Shown here one piece after another: positions 44,594 through 56,000 of a DNA stretch of 64,000 bases; position 1 is the stretch's first letter; the number at the start of each line of letters is the position of its first letter. The notes under the pieces were generated by a model that was not told the origin of the DNA, did not search any database, and saw only the letters and a list, made by a program, of their open reading frames with translations. Origin of the DNA: Hippasteria phrygiana (taxonomy: Eukaryota > Echinodermata > Asteroidea > Valvatida > Goniasteridae); NCBI GenBank assembly GCA_037893225.1, contig JAZGUH010000184.1, forward strand, positions 2,232,001 through 2,296,000, read 5' to 3'. A program made the position numbers and the translations under genes.

Positions 44594-44832
44594 AAATGTG
44601 ACCCAACCCAACAAAATGAGTCCCAAGTCGCCAGAGTTATACTTTTGAGTTACAGGCCCTTAAACATGACTTATACTGTGGAAATGAATAGGAACTGTCA
44701 AGGTTTTCACCCACATAATGTCCATATTCATCAGGATGTCAAGCTTTATATCAGAATGAAGAAGCCAATGCAAGCACAAACGAACAAGCCAAAACAAATT
44801 ACCTTAAGGCTCATTTTGTAGGATCCGGTCAA
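44594..44832 (-). mobile_element. MITE, inverted copy of 17148-17408
   Basis: It reads gtgacccaacccaac at the left and aggatccggtcaaaaatt at the right, with aaggttttcacccacataat inside. It lies about 30 bp beyond the GPCR stop codon, so it is probably within the GPCR 3' UTR. Confidence 0.75.
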
Positions 44833-44864
44833 AAATTGATTTCATTTTAAAGTACCGGGGTAAT

Positions 44865-45333
44865 CTAAATGTGTCCCGTTTCTTTTGTGGGTAAATTCTC
44901 CTTGGTCACAATGTCAGGGGCAGCCATATTCTTGAGAGCTAGCGAGCTGGAACTCGTGGCGGTTCCCGACCGCGAACGCAGCCCTGTGGTCTTGGTTGTC
45001 AGCGAGCGAGAGCTTTGCTGTCCCCGCCGGGCTCCGGCCCCCGAAGACAGGCAACGGCAGAGGCACCCTATCAGGCAGGACCGGTGCTTGGAACTAATCA
45101 GGAACATTATCCAGGGATCCAGACACGTGTTGACAATGGCCATGATGTAGGAGGCCTTTTGGAGCCTGGCAAGCGCTTCCCAGCTCACAGGCAACCCCAA
45201 CTGTATTACCATCAAGTGAAAGAACAACGGGAACCAACAGACGACGAAGAAGAAGGTGATGGCAAGTACGGCGGCGGCCAGACGTTTGCGCATCCTGATC
45301 TGCCTGGCCATAGCGTCGCTGACATTCTCGAAT
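44865..45333 (-). CDS. Class A GPCR, exon 2 (TM6, TM7, C-tail)
   Basis: The exon starts after the acceptor ctaacacag (AG at 45335-45334) and completes the Arg codon begun in exon 1: CAG AG|A TTC GAG AAT GTC. It continues with a basic loop (RQIRMRKRL), TM6 with the CWFP motif (FFFVVCWFPLFFH) and TM7 with NTCLDPWIMF, the position of the usual NPxxY. Cysteines follow (CLIGCLCRC), likely palmitoylation sites, then a Ser/Thr-rich tail. The spliced protein is 390 aa, typical for a peptide-type receptor. DPWIM in place of NPxxY is a departure. The ligand class cannot be fixed: galanin/allatostatin-A/kisspeptin-like and bombesin-like are both possible. Confidence 0.9.
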
Positions 45334-45436
45334 CTGTGTTAGAAAATGCATTCATCCATTGTGAAATTTTCGGGTGTGATTTTCTATTCAAAATGCACAG
45401 CAGGGTTATAGGCGGATTGGTTGTTAAAGGTAAAAA

Positions 45437-45581
45437 GGTACCGAAGTTTGACGTCAGTTGGCACGACAACTGGTTCCAGGTTTCGACTGTTCCTTTGTTA
45501 ACCATCCAGTCATGCAAACACATTGAAACAAACACAATTATTCTGGTTCTAAACATTACATTGACGTCATCACTTCGGTAC
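45437..45581. mobile_element. Small MITE with ggtaccgaagt ends
   Basis: ggtaccgaagtttgacgtca and tgacgtcatcacttcggtac are inverted; relative nested at 12205-12316. It lies in the GPCR intron about 100 bp upstream of exon 2 in gene orientation, so it is close to the branch-point region. Confidence 0.75.
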
Positions 45582-46016
45582 TTTATAGTACACAACATTT
45601 GCTTTTGCTGTAATTTATTAAGAAATGAATGGCTTTGGGGGGTTTAGTATTTTACAGCAAATACTGTAATAGTCCATGGGCCAGAGGCCAAAATTTCACT
45701 TATTGGTACCACCTGAGGTGGCAAAATCTAATAACATTTTTTGGAAAGGTCTATGTCTAAGGATGATAAATTGATGTGATAGCAATCCCAGGTTGGTAGC
45801 TTAGTGGTAGTAAATGCCCACTTTTTAAGCCCAGTCAGAATGAGGTCACTACATAAATCCTTAGCAGTTAGGTTAGGATACAGTTGATTAATTCGCAATT
45901 ACACCATTATGCTTTGTTGTATAGTTCAGCGGGAAGCACTTAAATAGTGCATATTTATAAGTTGTCAAGCCAGAGTACTGTAACATAAGTAGTGTGTTGG
46001 GTCTACAGTGGACTCA

Positions 46017-46480
46017 TTAGCATAATAACAGGAAACACAAAAGGCACCTAAGAATCTTTAGGGGACTCATTAGCATAAAATAAAATATAAAAAAACTAAA
46101 AAAAAAAAAACAGAAAAAACATAAGAAACCTAAAAATCTTGATAGGACAGCGTAGGACGTAAGAATCTTAATAGGACAGAACCTAAGAATCTTTAGCGGA
46201 CCATTAGCATAATTAAAGGAAAAACAAAAGGAACCTAAACATCTTAATAGGACAGCGTAGGACCTTGGAATCTCTATAGGACTCATTTACATGAGCCTGA
46301 TGCTAAGAATCTCTATAAGACAGTATAGGACCTAGAAATCTCTATCGGACAGCACATATGAATTGTGAGAGCCTGGAAATCTCCATAGGACTATGGGATA
46401 GGATGTGAATGGGTGAGCCTAAAAATCTTAATAGAACAGCATATGAATTGTTGGAATCTTTAAAAGAACATTAAACAAAT
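46017..46480. repeat. Degenerate aatctnnataggac array
   Basis: There are more than ten loose copies of (g/a)aatct(t/c)(t/a)ataggac, some joined to ggactcattagcataa. It begins about 100 bp outside the palindrome and runs into its left arm; a similar group occurs at 50935-51110. Mirror copies are in the right arm. The array crossing the palindrome end suggests the break occurred inside it. Confidence 0.7.
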
Positions 46481-46674
46481 ACAAAGAAAAATACACAAAA
46501 AAATGGGTCTGTTTGTAGAGCAAGTTAGATCGACCCCATTCGTGTGGGAGGGGTGTTGCGTAAGCGAATTCGACAATGATTTGCCAACAGACAATTTTAT
46601 GGAATCTTATTTAAAGAATGAGTTTTGAGGTTATTGGAATTTTAGAAATGACTTTTTAGCGTCAAAGTGAAGAA

Positions 46675-47151
46675 TCAACACAGAAATAAGATGCCACAGA
46701 GCAATGGGAACATATCAGCATGTGCAATGGAACAATTAACACGCAAGATTTGTTGGAAATGACTCACGTCACCTTCGTAGTCTATTGTGCAATCGCGCGA
46801 ATGGGTTTTACGTGTGCAGACATGTACCAGTTTGTACCGATCATAATGTCTGTGGTGGCTGAAAATATGAAAACATACGTTTTGTCTTAAAAGTTGTGGT
46901 AGTGGAACACTCACCGGTGAGCAGCATATATACAGTCCGACACTGCAGAGATATTCACGGTAAATTCCAGAGAGCAAGTAATAACCCATACGTCCTATTA
47001 TGGCCAGGACCGGAGTGATGGTCAGCCCCACAAATTGGTCGCACCGATATTCCTCATATCTTATCAGTTGCACAGAGCATATCCGGCCGGCCACACTGCC
47101 GCCAGAACAAAGCAAGTAAAACTGTAGATGCTGCGTACGCGATACAAACAC
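46675..47151 (-). CDS. Hypothetical 158-codon frame in left arm
   Basis: The longest open frame of the arm, preserved unchanged at 58932-59408 (+). It is Cys-rich and hydrophobic, with a possible membrane segment (LTITPVLAIIGRMGYYLLSG). A GT donor-like site (CACCG|GTGAGTG) lies inside. No family recognised; it could be a chance frame or part of an unknown exon. Confidence 0.25.
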   Translation of the reverse strand: MFVSRTQHLQFYLLCSGGSVAGRICSVQLIRYEEYRCDQFVGLTITPVLAIIGRMGYYLLSGIYREYLCSVGLYICCSPVSVPLPQLLRQNVCFHIFSHHRHYDRYKLVHVCTRKTHSRDCTIDYEGDVSHFQQILRVNCSIAHADMFPLLCGILFLC

Positions 47152-48419
47152 CGCGTATAGCTCACTGTTATGTATGGCCGTATTGCGTTACAATTCTGCA
47201 CCCTCCGTGTTGTACATACATGTACATGCCGAGCTGGATAGCCTTGGTGGTTCGATAAAGTTTAATCCCCAGATAAAAGCATCCGTTAAAGACGGTTTTG
47301 GGTATTCACGCATACACTTCGTTATGGGGACAATTTCTTTTGTTTGAAAATCCCCATAACGTTTTGGGTGTCCAGTACAGGGGTCTAGAGGTAAATTGGG
47401 GTTAGGGTTATATGAAAGAAAATGGAGAGAAATACATATTAGGGTGATGTTGAAAATTTTGGGTCCAAAGAATTATCAGGGTTTGAGTATAGAGAGAGTT
47501 TCCTTAAGCACACGAACCCTACGGGATGTCCCCATAACCCAATGTGGGAAAAGTATGTATAACCTTCATTGTGTATGGTTTCGTCCAAGGATCACTAGAG
47601 TCACGGTTACCTATGCTGAGCGTGCCGTACTTGTTTATAATAAGATAGCTGATGAGCTTACGTAATTCCTTAATCGGCAGCTAGGCAATTAAATTATTAC
47701 CCTGCTCGACCTAATAGACGGTGCGATTATTGTACAAACACAAATGCTAAACTATGATGATTGTCCACAAAGCAAACAGGCAGGGATAGACGGACTTAAT
47801 GATGAGGTATACATGTACCTCCATGACGGACTCTGTTAACCGTAATTTTGAAATAAAACTCAACTAAATGTATTTATTTATTTATTTATTTTCTTTTTTT
47901 TACAAACTTCATCGTCCTTTCTATATTTTTTCTTTAAAATGGAAGAACATTGTGTATAGTCCGTCAAATTTACATGATGCGTTATGGAAACATTCACCGA
48001 TTCATATCATAACATTAGTTTCTTTGTTTCGTTATAAAAAAAAACGTCCAAGGTGAGGGACAAAGTGTGAATTTTTCAGTCGACTTTCAGCTACTTCTTC
48101 TATACACGTGTTGGCTTACCTTTACACGTGTTAGCATACCTTCTCTAACGAGTAGGCCTATCCGCTATATGTACACACTTCTGTGTGTGTAAACAACATT
48201 GCGTAAGAGCTACCAGCAAAATGATCCCTTTATTTGTTATTGTGACGTGACACGACCATACAAGGCAAAAGAAAGGAAGGAATAAACTCGTATAAACACG
48301 ATGTTTTCTGTCTACGTTAAGATTGTTGCTCCTAAATTTCTTTGTTTCATCGGACTGGGAAGTACAAAGTGAGCCATGTAACGTAAAGTAACCGTGCAAA
48401 AGGTTCACGTAATAAATTA

Positions 48420-51400
48420 AAACATAAAACGCAAAACTAGAAATAAAGAAAGGAAATTACCCCCCAAAAAACAAAAAAACTAACAAAAACTAAAAGTCAA
48501 ATTAAAAAAAAGTACAAATTAAAAGTAAAATCGTAAAATATACGCTAATATGATTAACGTAAAAACTAAAACAAAATATCAAAGTAAACATACTATGAAA
48601 ACTCACGAAAACAGAATATTGAAGCGATGTAAAAGCAAACGACTAAATAATGTAAAAAACAAAAACAAAATCAAACTAAAAATAAATATTTGAATAGGGC
48701 ATGCAAAGTAAAATGTTCAAAGTAACAAAACGTTTTCGACAAAATGTGCACAAATAACATTTAAGGGTTTTTTCTTCTCTTGTTTTTTGTTACTCATATT
48801 CTGATATTTTGTGTATCTTATGGTATTGTATTTTAAAATTACTTTTCCTAAAGTAGGGTATACTGTATACTATACTTACACTTGATTGGGTTTACGTCAT
48901 CCCATAAAAGTTCAATACAAATGCAAGAACTCAAAGAATAAACTAAGAAAATATGGCTATTACGAGGAAGCAAACTACGAAAAAAAGGAATGTAGCATTA
49001 AATAAAACAAGACACGGAAACGAATAAATAGACAGAATTCATTATGAAGTATTGGAGGGCAAGAGGATTATGTTTTTAATCACCCTACTGTAATGTAGGT
49101 CTATATACTATAATAATTGGTCTGTAAATGAGTACATAGTTTATTGGTGGGAATCGTTCATGGTAACCGGTTTGCTCCGTCTATTATTTGGAGACTATGT
49201 AGGCCTATTGGGAGCGCTTGTAATAAATGTGTGGGGTCAGCTCGTCCATACACTAGCTCATGGATGGCCTATATTTTGGGATAATCTTCACTGTTAAACT
49301 ATTTCGACGACCTGTTACCCCGGAAATTCTGTGTTTTTGTAAAAGAAACATAAAAATTAACCAGGCCGTGGATGGATTCGGTCAGTTATACGGTTGTACA
49401 CGAGACTTACTTGTAAAGCGACTGCCCAGTTTAAAATGTCAGACTTGTATATTACCCAAGTAAACTGAATCTGGGGTTAAATTATTTAACATTAAACAGT
49501 TTATTAACCTTACCGAATAGGCCTAAGCCTTCAATATATTAGTGTTATCCTCACGATTTGGACGCAATTACAATATTCATGTTCTAAAGAAGTCCGTGCA
49601 GCCACATAATTATTTCATGGCAAATTGATTATAAACCTTTTATGCACAAATATCTTAGTAATAAAGACAGCCTTAAATTGAAAAAGAAAGAAACCCTGAA
49701 TTGCATTTTACCGTCTTGTTGCGTTCGTTGGATATTTTTTGGAACGATGTCTTCTTTGAAATTTAGAGAAAGATATTACACATCTTGTTTTTTAGTGAAC
49801 TATTCCTTTAATTGTGCCACCAGTTTCTTTTTCACTGTGCCCTGCAGTCAGTTTATACACGCTAAATGTCTCAAAATAATTCCCACTTGTATGACATATC
49901 AAAAGAGCACAATTTAAAGTAAACACAAAGTAAACAGTAAACATTTGCAAAAGGCAAAACATCGAAAAGTAATGCCTCACAACAATCACAAGAAGTAACG
50001 TTAACAATTCAACACATTATCTACAAGTAAAATCGCGAAAACTAAAATATTTACACGAATATATGACAGGCGTAAAAACAAACAACCGAAAACAGATTAT
50101 AAAAACCAAAGTATTAATTTATTTAACGAAACGGAAAAACAAAGAACAAAAAACAAAAATTCAATTTCCTTTTTAAAAACCAAAACAAAACAAAATAACA
50201 GAACAAAACAGAACAAAACAAAACAAAAAAGAAAAACAGAAAAAACTGAAAAAACTGAAAAAATGAAAACTAAAAACAAAAAAAACAAAAAAAGACTGAA
50301 AACTAAAAAACAGAAAAACAGAAACAAAAACAAAATAAGAAATACAAAACTAAAACAAACGTCGAAAGTAATGCGTCACAACATGTTTAAATCACAAACA
50401 AGAACGAAAATAATCTCAAGTAAAACTGTGAAAACAGTGCGCGCAATCAAACGCGCGTATAAAGCAAAAACCGAAACACACTATTCAAACAAGCATATAA
50501 TAAAACAGAAAAACGGCACACCTAAACTTTCAAAAGTGAAAACTTTCAAAACAATTTAATGTCAAAACACAAGGCATCGGAAATGTTTGCGTCACAGTAT
50601 GTTTAAATCACGAAAAAGAAGTAACGTTTGCATTTCAACACACAACCACACGAAATTAATCTCACAACTGTGAAACACTTTGCACTAATATAAAACACGT
50701 AGTGCACATCAAACACAAATACTGCAACACATTTACATAACAGATAAACCTACATACAAATACACAAAACTAAATTAATCTTAGGTAAAACTGAAAATAG
50801 TCAAGCATACACGAACGCATTTCATGCAAAAACCGTAAAACACAACTTAAAAAAGCTTTACAATTTTAATATGACGAACACGTAAATACACAAGCCTGTA
50901 CATTTTATAGAGAACATTGAGCGAGTTTGGGGAGATAGAGAACTGGGAACCTTGGAATCCCTATAGGACAGGATATGAATGGAGGGAACCTAGAAATCTC
51001 TATAGGACCGGAAATGCATGAGTTGGAAAATAAAGGGGACCTTGTCCTATTAATCTTAATAGGACGGTATATGCATGAGTTGGAACACAAAGACAACTAT
51101 GTGGACCTAGGATTACGTATGAAACAAAGGTAGACCTTGGATGGCGGACGGAATAATGCACGAGTTTGAGGGAAGAATGTAATTTGTTAGCATTACCGCG
51201 TTAACAACTACGAGTGTAATGGTGTCCCAATGCAGTCCCATTTCACCATGTGTAAACTGTTTGTGTAAGAAATATGTTCATCCGTTAAATTTCTTTGTTC
51301 AACCGCACCCTTAAAATAATTCTTCAAACGGGTTTATTGCAAAATGGAAAGCAAAAAGTAACGTTTGCAATTCAATACACAAGTTTACTGTACACGAAAA

Positions 51401-52250
51401 ATAACCTAAAGTAAAAAAAAAAAAAAAAAAAAAAAAACGCTCGTAAGAAAATGCACGTCAAACAATTGAATCGTAAAACACAGAAAATAAAAGCGTTAAC
51501 AAATCCATTACACGCAAAAGCTTTGCAAAACTAAACTTTCAAAAGTAAAAACTTACAAATTTGTTAATGTTACACAAAACTTAAACCATAATTGTAAAAA
51601 CAGTCAAGCACTTACACGAATATAACGTATGCAAAACACCCAACCGAAAACAACCCAAAGCAAAACTGTGAAAACATTGCGCGCAAGAAAACGCTAGCTA
51701 AACACATTCGTAAAACAGAAAAACAAAAGCGTACAGAAATATTAAAACAAATTTATTACACGCAACTGATAAAGCTACGTACAACTAAACTTTCAAAAGT
51801 AAAATGTACTTTAAACATCGAAACTCATCGCTACATGTTTCAATCTTGAAAAAGAAGCAACGTAGCAATTCAATACACAACTACACGAAAATTATCCAAA
51901 ATAGAAGTGTCAAAATTGTCAAGCATTAAAAAGTGATACTTTCGCAACATGAAAAAGATCTAAAGTTTGCAAACCAACACTCAGCTACAAGACAATAGCC
52001 TGAAGTAAAACCTTTAAAAATAGACAAACATCTAAACGTGTATACAATGCGTACGACACACAACTGTACTAAGACTTATTAAATACACAGATCTAAAAAC
52101 ATAATGTCCAACACATCAAACTGCATATGTCATATGTAAAACGTCAGTCATGTAAAACAAGATTGCAATACAAAACGTAAACGCACGAAAACGATGAAAA
52201 CTACAACTGAGACAACGGTTCAGGCCTTGAAAACAGCAAATAACCACTAA
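48420..52250 (+). repeat. A-rich strand-asymmetric diverged repeat zone
   Basis: The + strand is rich in A (aaaacaaaa, taaaactgaaa) and poor in G over almost 4 kb. Blocks resembling aagtaacgtt(t/a)(g/a)caattcaa(c/t)acac recur near 49993, 50631, 51358 and 51858, each followed by (a)cgaaaat(t)a. A23 lies at about 51415. The open frame at 50263 is a Lys/Thr/Asn low-complexity product of this composition. Confidence 0.7.
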
Positions 52251-52993
52251 CAACATAGTCTTGAGCCATGAATACACCCACCACAATATCCACACAATTC
52301 AAAACACCCAGTCTAATAACACCGTACATTTAAAACAACCTCGGGTACTCAATACAAACGCTACTCCAGTATTAAAACATCCCTGTACTATCGCAAGGTT
52401 TTTGGGTGATCAAGTTTGTCGCAACACTTAATTACTGGTCACTTCTTCAAGTTATACATGTTTATTACAGCGTACGTGGTTCTCCAGGTTAGTCGTTGTC
52501 CTAAAAAAGACTTCCAGCCCCTTCTTTGTCCCATAGGTAAATTTAAGTTACACTGATCCACTGTGGGCTATGAATGCAGTATCCATTGTAAACACAGCGT
52601 TGTGCTAAAAGGATTTCCAGCCCCCTTTAATTGCATAAGCAAAACTATGCTTTAATGATCTGCTTGTATGGTGTAAACTCACACGGTCTGGCTATGCAGG
52701 AGGCGCCCTTGGATTATTTACCGATTGACTAGCCATTTGCCAATAAATTGGTGTAGGCCTACATATACCATGCCACACACACAACTCTCTCAATGGCCAA
52801 TCATGCAAAATACATGTACATGTAGTTACTTATAGGGCAGGTGCTCTCACAGGAATTTGAGCCAATGTAAACAAGCACGAGTGTCATCAGTTAATTATTG
52901 GTATATCTCGAATGCAGCCCCATATCTCACCATTTATAAACTTTGTCACATGTTTGATAGTTCAGCTTCAACTTTGTGCATGCAATACTTTAA

Positions 52994-53091
52994 AGTAAAC
53001 TAATTGAAAAACAAGTTAAATTAATTTTATAACAAAAAGAAAATGATAGGACGCAATTTCCAACGTTTCATTGCACATTATCTGTTATTTA
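52994..53091. repeat. 98-bp central spacer of the giant palindrome
   Basis: Unpaired sequence between ctttaa (52993) and ttaaag (53092). It begins aagtaaactaattg and ends atctgttattta. It is AT-rich and unrelated to the arms as far as I can see. Confidence 0.9.
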
Positions 53092-56000
53092 TTAAAGTAT
53101 TGCATGCACAAAGTTGAAGCTGAACTATCAAACATGTGACAAAGTTTATAAATGGTGAGATATGGGGCTGCATTCGAGATATACCAATAATTAACTGATG
53201 ACACTCGTGCTTGTTTACATTGGCTCAAATTCCTGTGAGAGCACCTGCCCTATAAGTAACTACATGTACATGTATTTTGCATGATTGGCCATTGAGAGAG
53301 TTGTGTGTGTGGCATGGTATATGTAGGCCTACACCAATTCATTGGCAAATGGCTAGTCAATCGGTAAATAATCCAAGGGCGCCTCCTGCATAGCCAGACC
53401 GTGTGAGTTTACACCATACAAGCAGATCATTAAAGCATAGTTTTGCTTATGCAATTAAAGGGGGCTGGAAATCCTTTTAGCACAACGCTGTGTTTACAAT
53501 GGATACTGCATTCATAGCCCACAGTGGATCAGTGTAACTTAAATTTACCTATGGGACAAAGAAGGGGCTGGAAGTCTTTTTTAGGACAACGACTAACCTG
53601 GAGAACCACGTACGCTGTAATAAACATGTATAACTTGAAGAAGTGACCAGTAATTAAGTGTTGCGACAAACTTGATCACCCAAAAACCTTGCGATAGTAC
53701 AGGGATGTTTTAATACTGGAGTAGCGTTTGTATTGAGTACCCGAGGTTGTTTTAAATGTACGGTGTTATTAGACTGGGTGTTTTGAATTGTGTGGATATT
53801 GTGGTGGGTGTATTCATGGCTCAAGACTATGTTGTTAGTGGTTATTTGCTGTTTTCAAGGCCTGAACCGTTGTCTCAGTTGTAGTTTTCATCGTTTTCGT
53901 GCGTTTACGTTTTGTATTGCAATCTTGTTTTACATGACTGACGTTTTACATATGACATATGCAGTTTGATGTGTTGGACATTATGTTTTTAGATCTGTGT
54001 ATTTAATAAGTCTTAGTACAGTTGTGTGTCGTACGCATTGTATACACGTTTAGATGTTTGTCTATTTTTAAAGGTTTTACTTTAGGCTATTGTCTTGTAG
54101 CTGAGTGTTGGTTTGCAAACTTTAGATCTTTTTCATGTTGCGAAAGTATCACTTTTTAATGCTTGACAATTTTGACACTTCTATTTTGGATAATTTTCGT
54201 GTAGTTGTGTATTGAATTGCTACGTTGCTTCTTTTTCAAGATTGAAACATGTAGCGATGAGTTTCGATGTTTAAAGTACATTTTACTTTTGAAAGTTTAG
54301 TTGTACGTAGCTTTATCAGTTGCGTGTAATAAATTTGTTTTAATATTTCTGTACGCTTTTGTTTTTCTGTTTTACGAATGTGTTTAGCTAGCGTTTTCTT
54401 GCGCGCAATGTTTTCACAGTTTTGCTTTGGGTTGTTTTCGGTTGGGTGTTTTGCATACGTTATATTCGTGTAAGTGCTTGACTGTTTTTACAATTATGGT
54501 TTAAGTTTTGTGTAACATTAACAAATTTGTAAGTTTTTACTTTTGAAAGTTTAGTTTTGCAAAGCTTTTGCGTGTAATGGATTTGTTAACGCTTTTATTT
54601 TCTGTGTTTTACGATTCAATTGTTTGACGTGCATTTTCTTACGAGCGTTTTTTTTTTTTTTTTTTTTTTTTTACTTTAGGTTATTTTTCGTGTACAGTAA
54701 ACTTGTGTATTGAATTGCAAACGTTACTTTTTGCTTTCCATTTTGCAATAAACCCGTTTGAAGAATTATTTTAAGGGTGCGGTTGAACAAAGAAATTTAA
54801 CGGATGAACATATTTCTTACACAAACAGTTTACACATGGTGAAATGGGACTGCATTGGGACACCATTACACTCGTAGTTGTTAACGCGGTAATGCTAACA
54901 AATTACATTCTTCCCTCAAACTCGTGCATTATTCCGTCCGCCATCCAAGGTCTACCTTTGTTTCATACGTAATCCTAGGTCCACATAGTTGTCTTTGTGT
55001 TCCAACTCATGCATATACCGTCCTATTAAGATTAATAGGACAAGGTCCCCTTTATTTTCCAACTCATGCATTTCCGGTCCTATAGAGATTTCTAGGTTCC
55101 CTCCATTCATATCCTGTCCTATAGGGATTCCAAGGTTCCCAGTTCTCTATCTCCCCAAACTCGCTCAATGTTCTCTATAAAATGTACAGGCTTGTGTATT
55201 TACGTGTTCGTCATATTAAAATTGTAAAGCTTTTTTAAGTTGTGTTTTACGGTTTTTGCATGAAATGCGTTCGTGTATGCTTGACTATTTTCAGTTTTAC
55301 CTAAGATTAATTTAGTTTTGTGTATTTGTATGTAGGTTTATCTGTTATGTAAATGTGTTGCAGTATTTGTGTTTGATGTGCACTACGTGTTTTATATTAG
55401 TGCAAAGTGTTTCACAGTTGTGAGATTAATTTCGTGTGGTTGTGTGTTGAAATGCAAACGTTACTTCTTTTTCGTGATTTAAACATACTGTGACGCAAAC
55501 ATTTCCGATGCCTTGTGTTTTGACATTAAATTGTTTTGAAAGTTTTCACTTTTGAAAGTTTAGGTGTGCCGTTTTTCTGTTTTATTATATGCTTGTTTGA
55601 ATAGTGTGTTTCGGTTTTTGCTTTATACGCGCGTTTGATTGCGCGCACTGTTTTCACAGTTTTACTTGAGATTATTTTCGTTCTTGTTTGTGATTTAAAC
55701 ATGTTGTGACGCATTACTTTCGACGTTTGTTTTAGTTTTGTATTTCTTATTTTGTTTTTGTTTCTGTTTTTCTGTTTTTTAGTTTTCAGTCTTTTTTTTA
55801 TTTTTTTATTTTTAGTTTTCATTTTTTCAGTTTTTTCAGTTTTTTCTGTTTTTCTTTTTTGTTTTGTTTTGTTCTGTTTTGTTCTGTTATTTTGTTTTGT
55901 TTTGGTTTTTAAAAAGGAAATTGAATTTTTGTTTTTTGTTCTTTGTTTTTCCGTTTCGTTAAATAAATTAATACTTTGGTTTTTATAATCTGTTTTCGGT

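Larger units (their letters stand above)
46122..52993 (+). repeat. Giant palindrome, left arm (6.87 kb)
   Basis: Position x pairs with 106083-x in the outer part and 106085-x in the inner part (change near 47590, where the left arm has two extra bases). I saw only that indel and a handful of substitutions. The arm contains the aatct..ataggac array, a 158-codon open frame (46675-47151, -), a homopolymer-rich A-strand region (48420-52250) with diverged units containing aagtaacgtt and attcaa(c/t)acaca, and unique sequence near the centre. Confidence 0.97.

Noticed and set aside
50097..50333. Membrane protein of Phe/Leu repeats
   Set aside because: Low-complexity translation of an A-rich/T-rich strand-asymmetric zone, mirrored at 55752; no normal composition.
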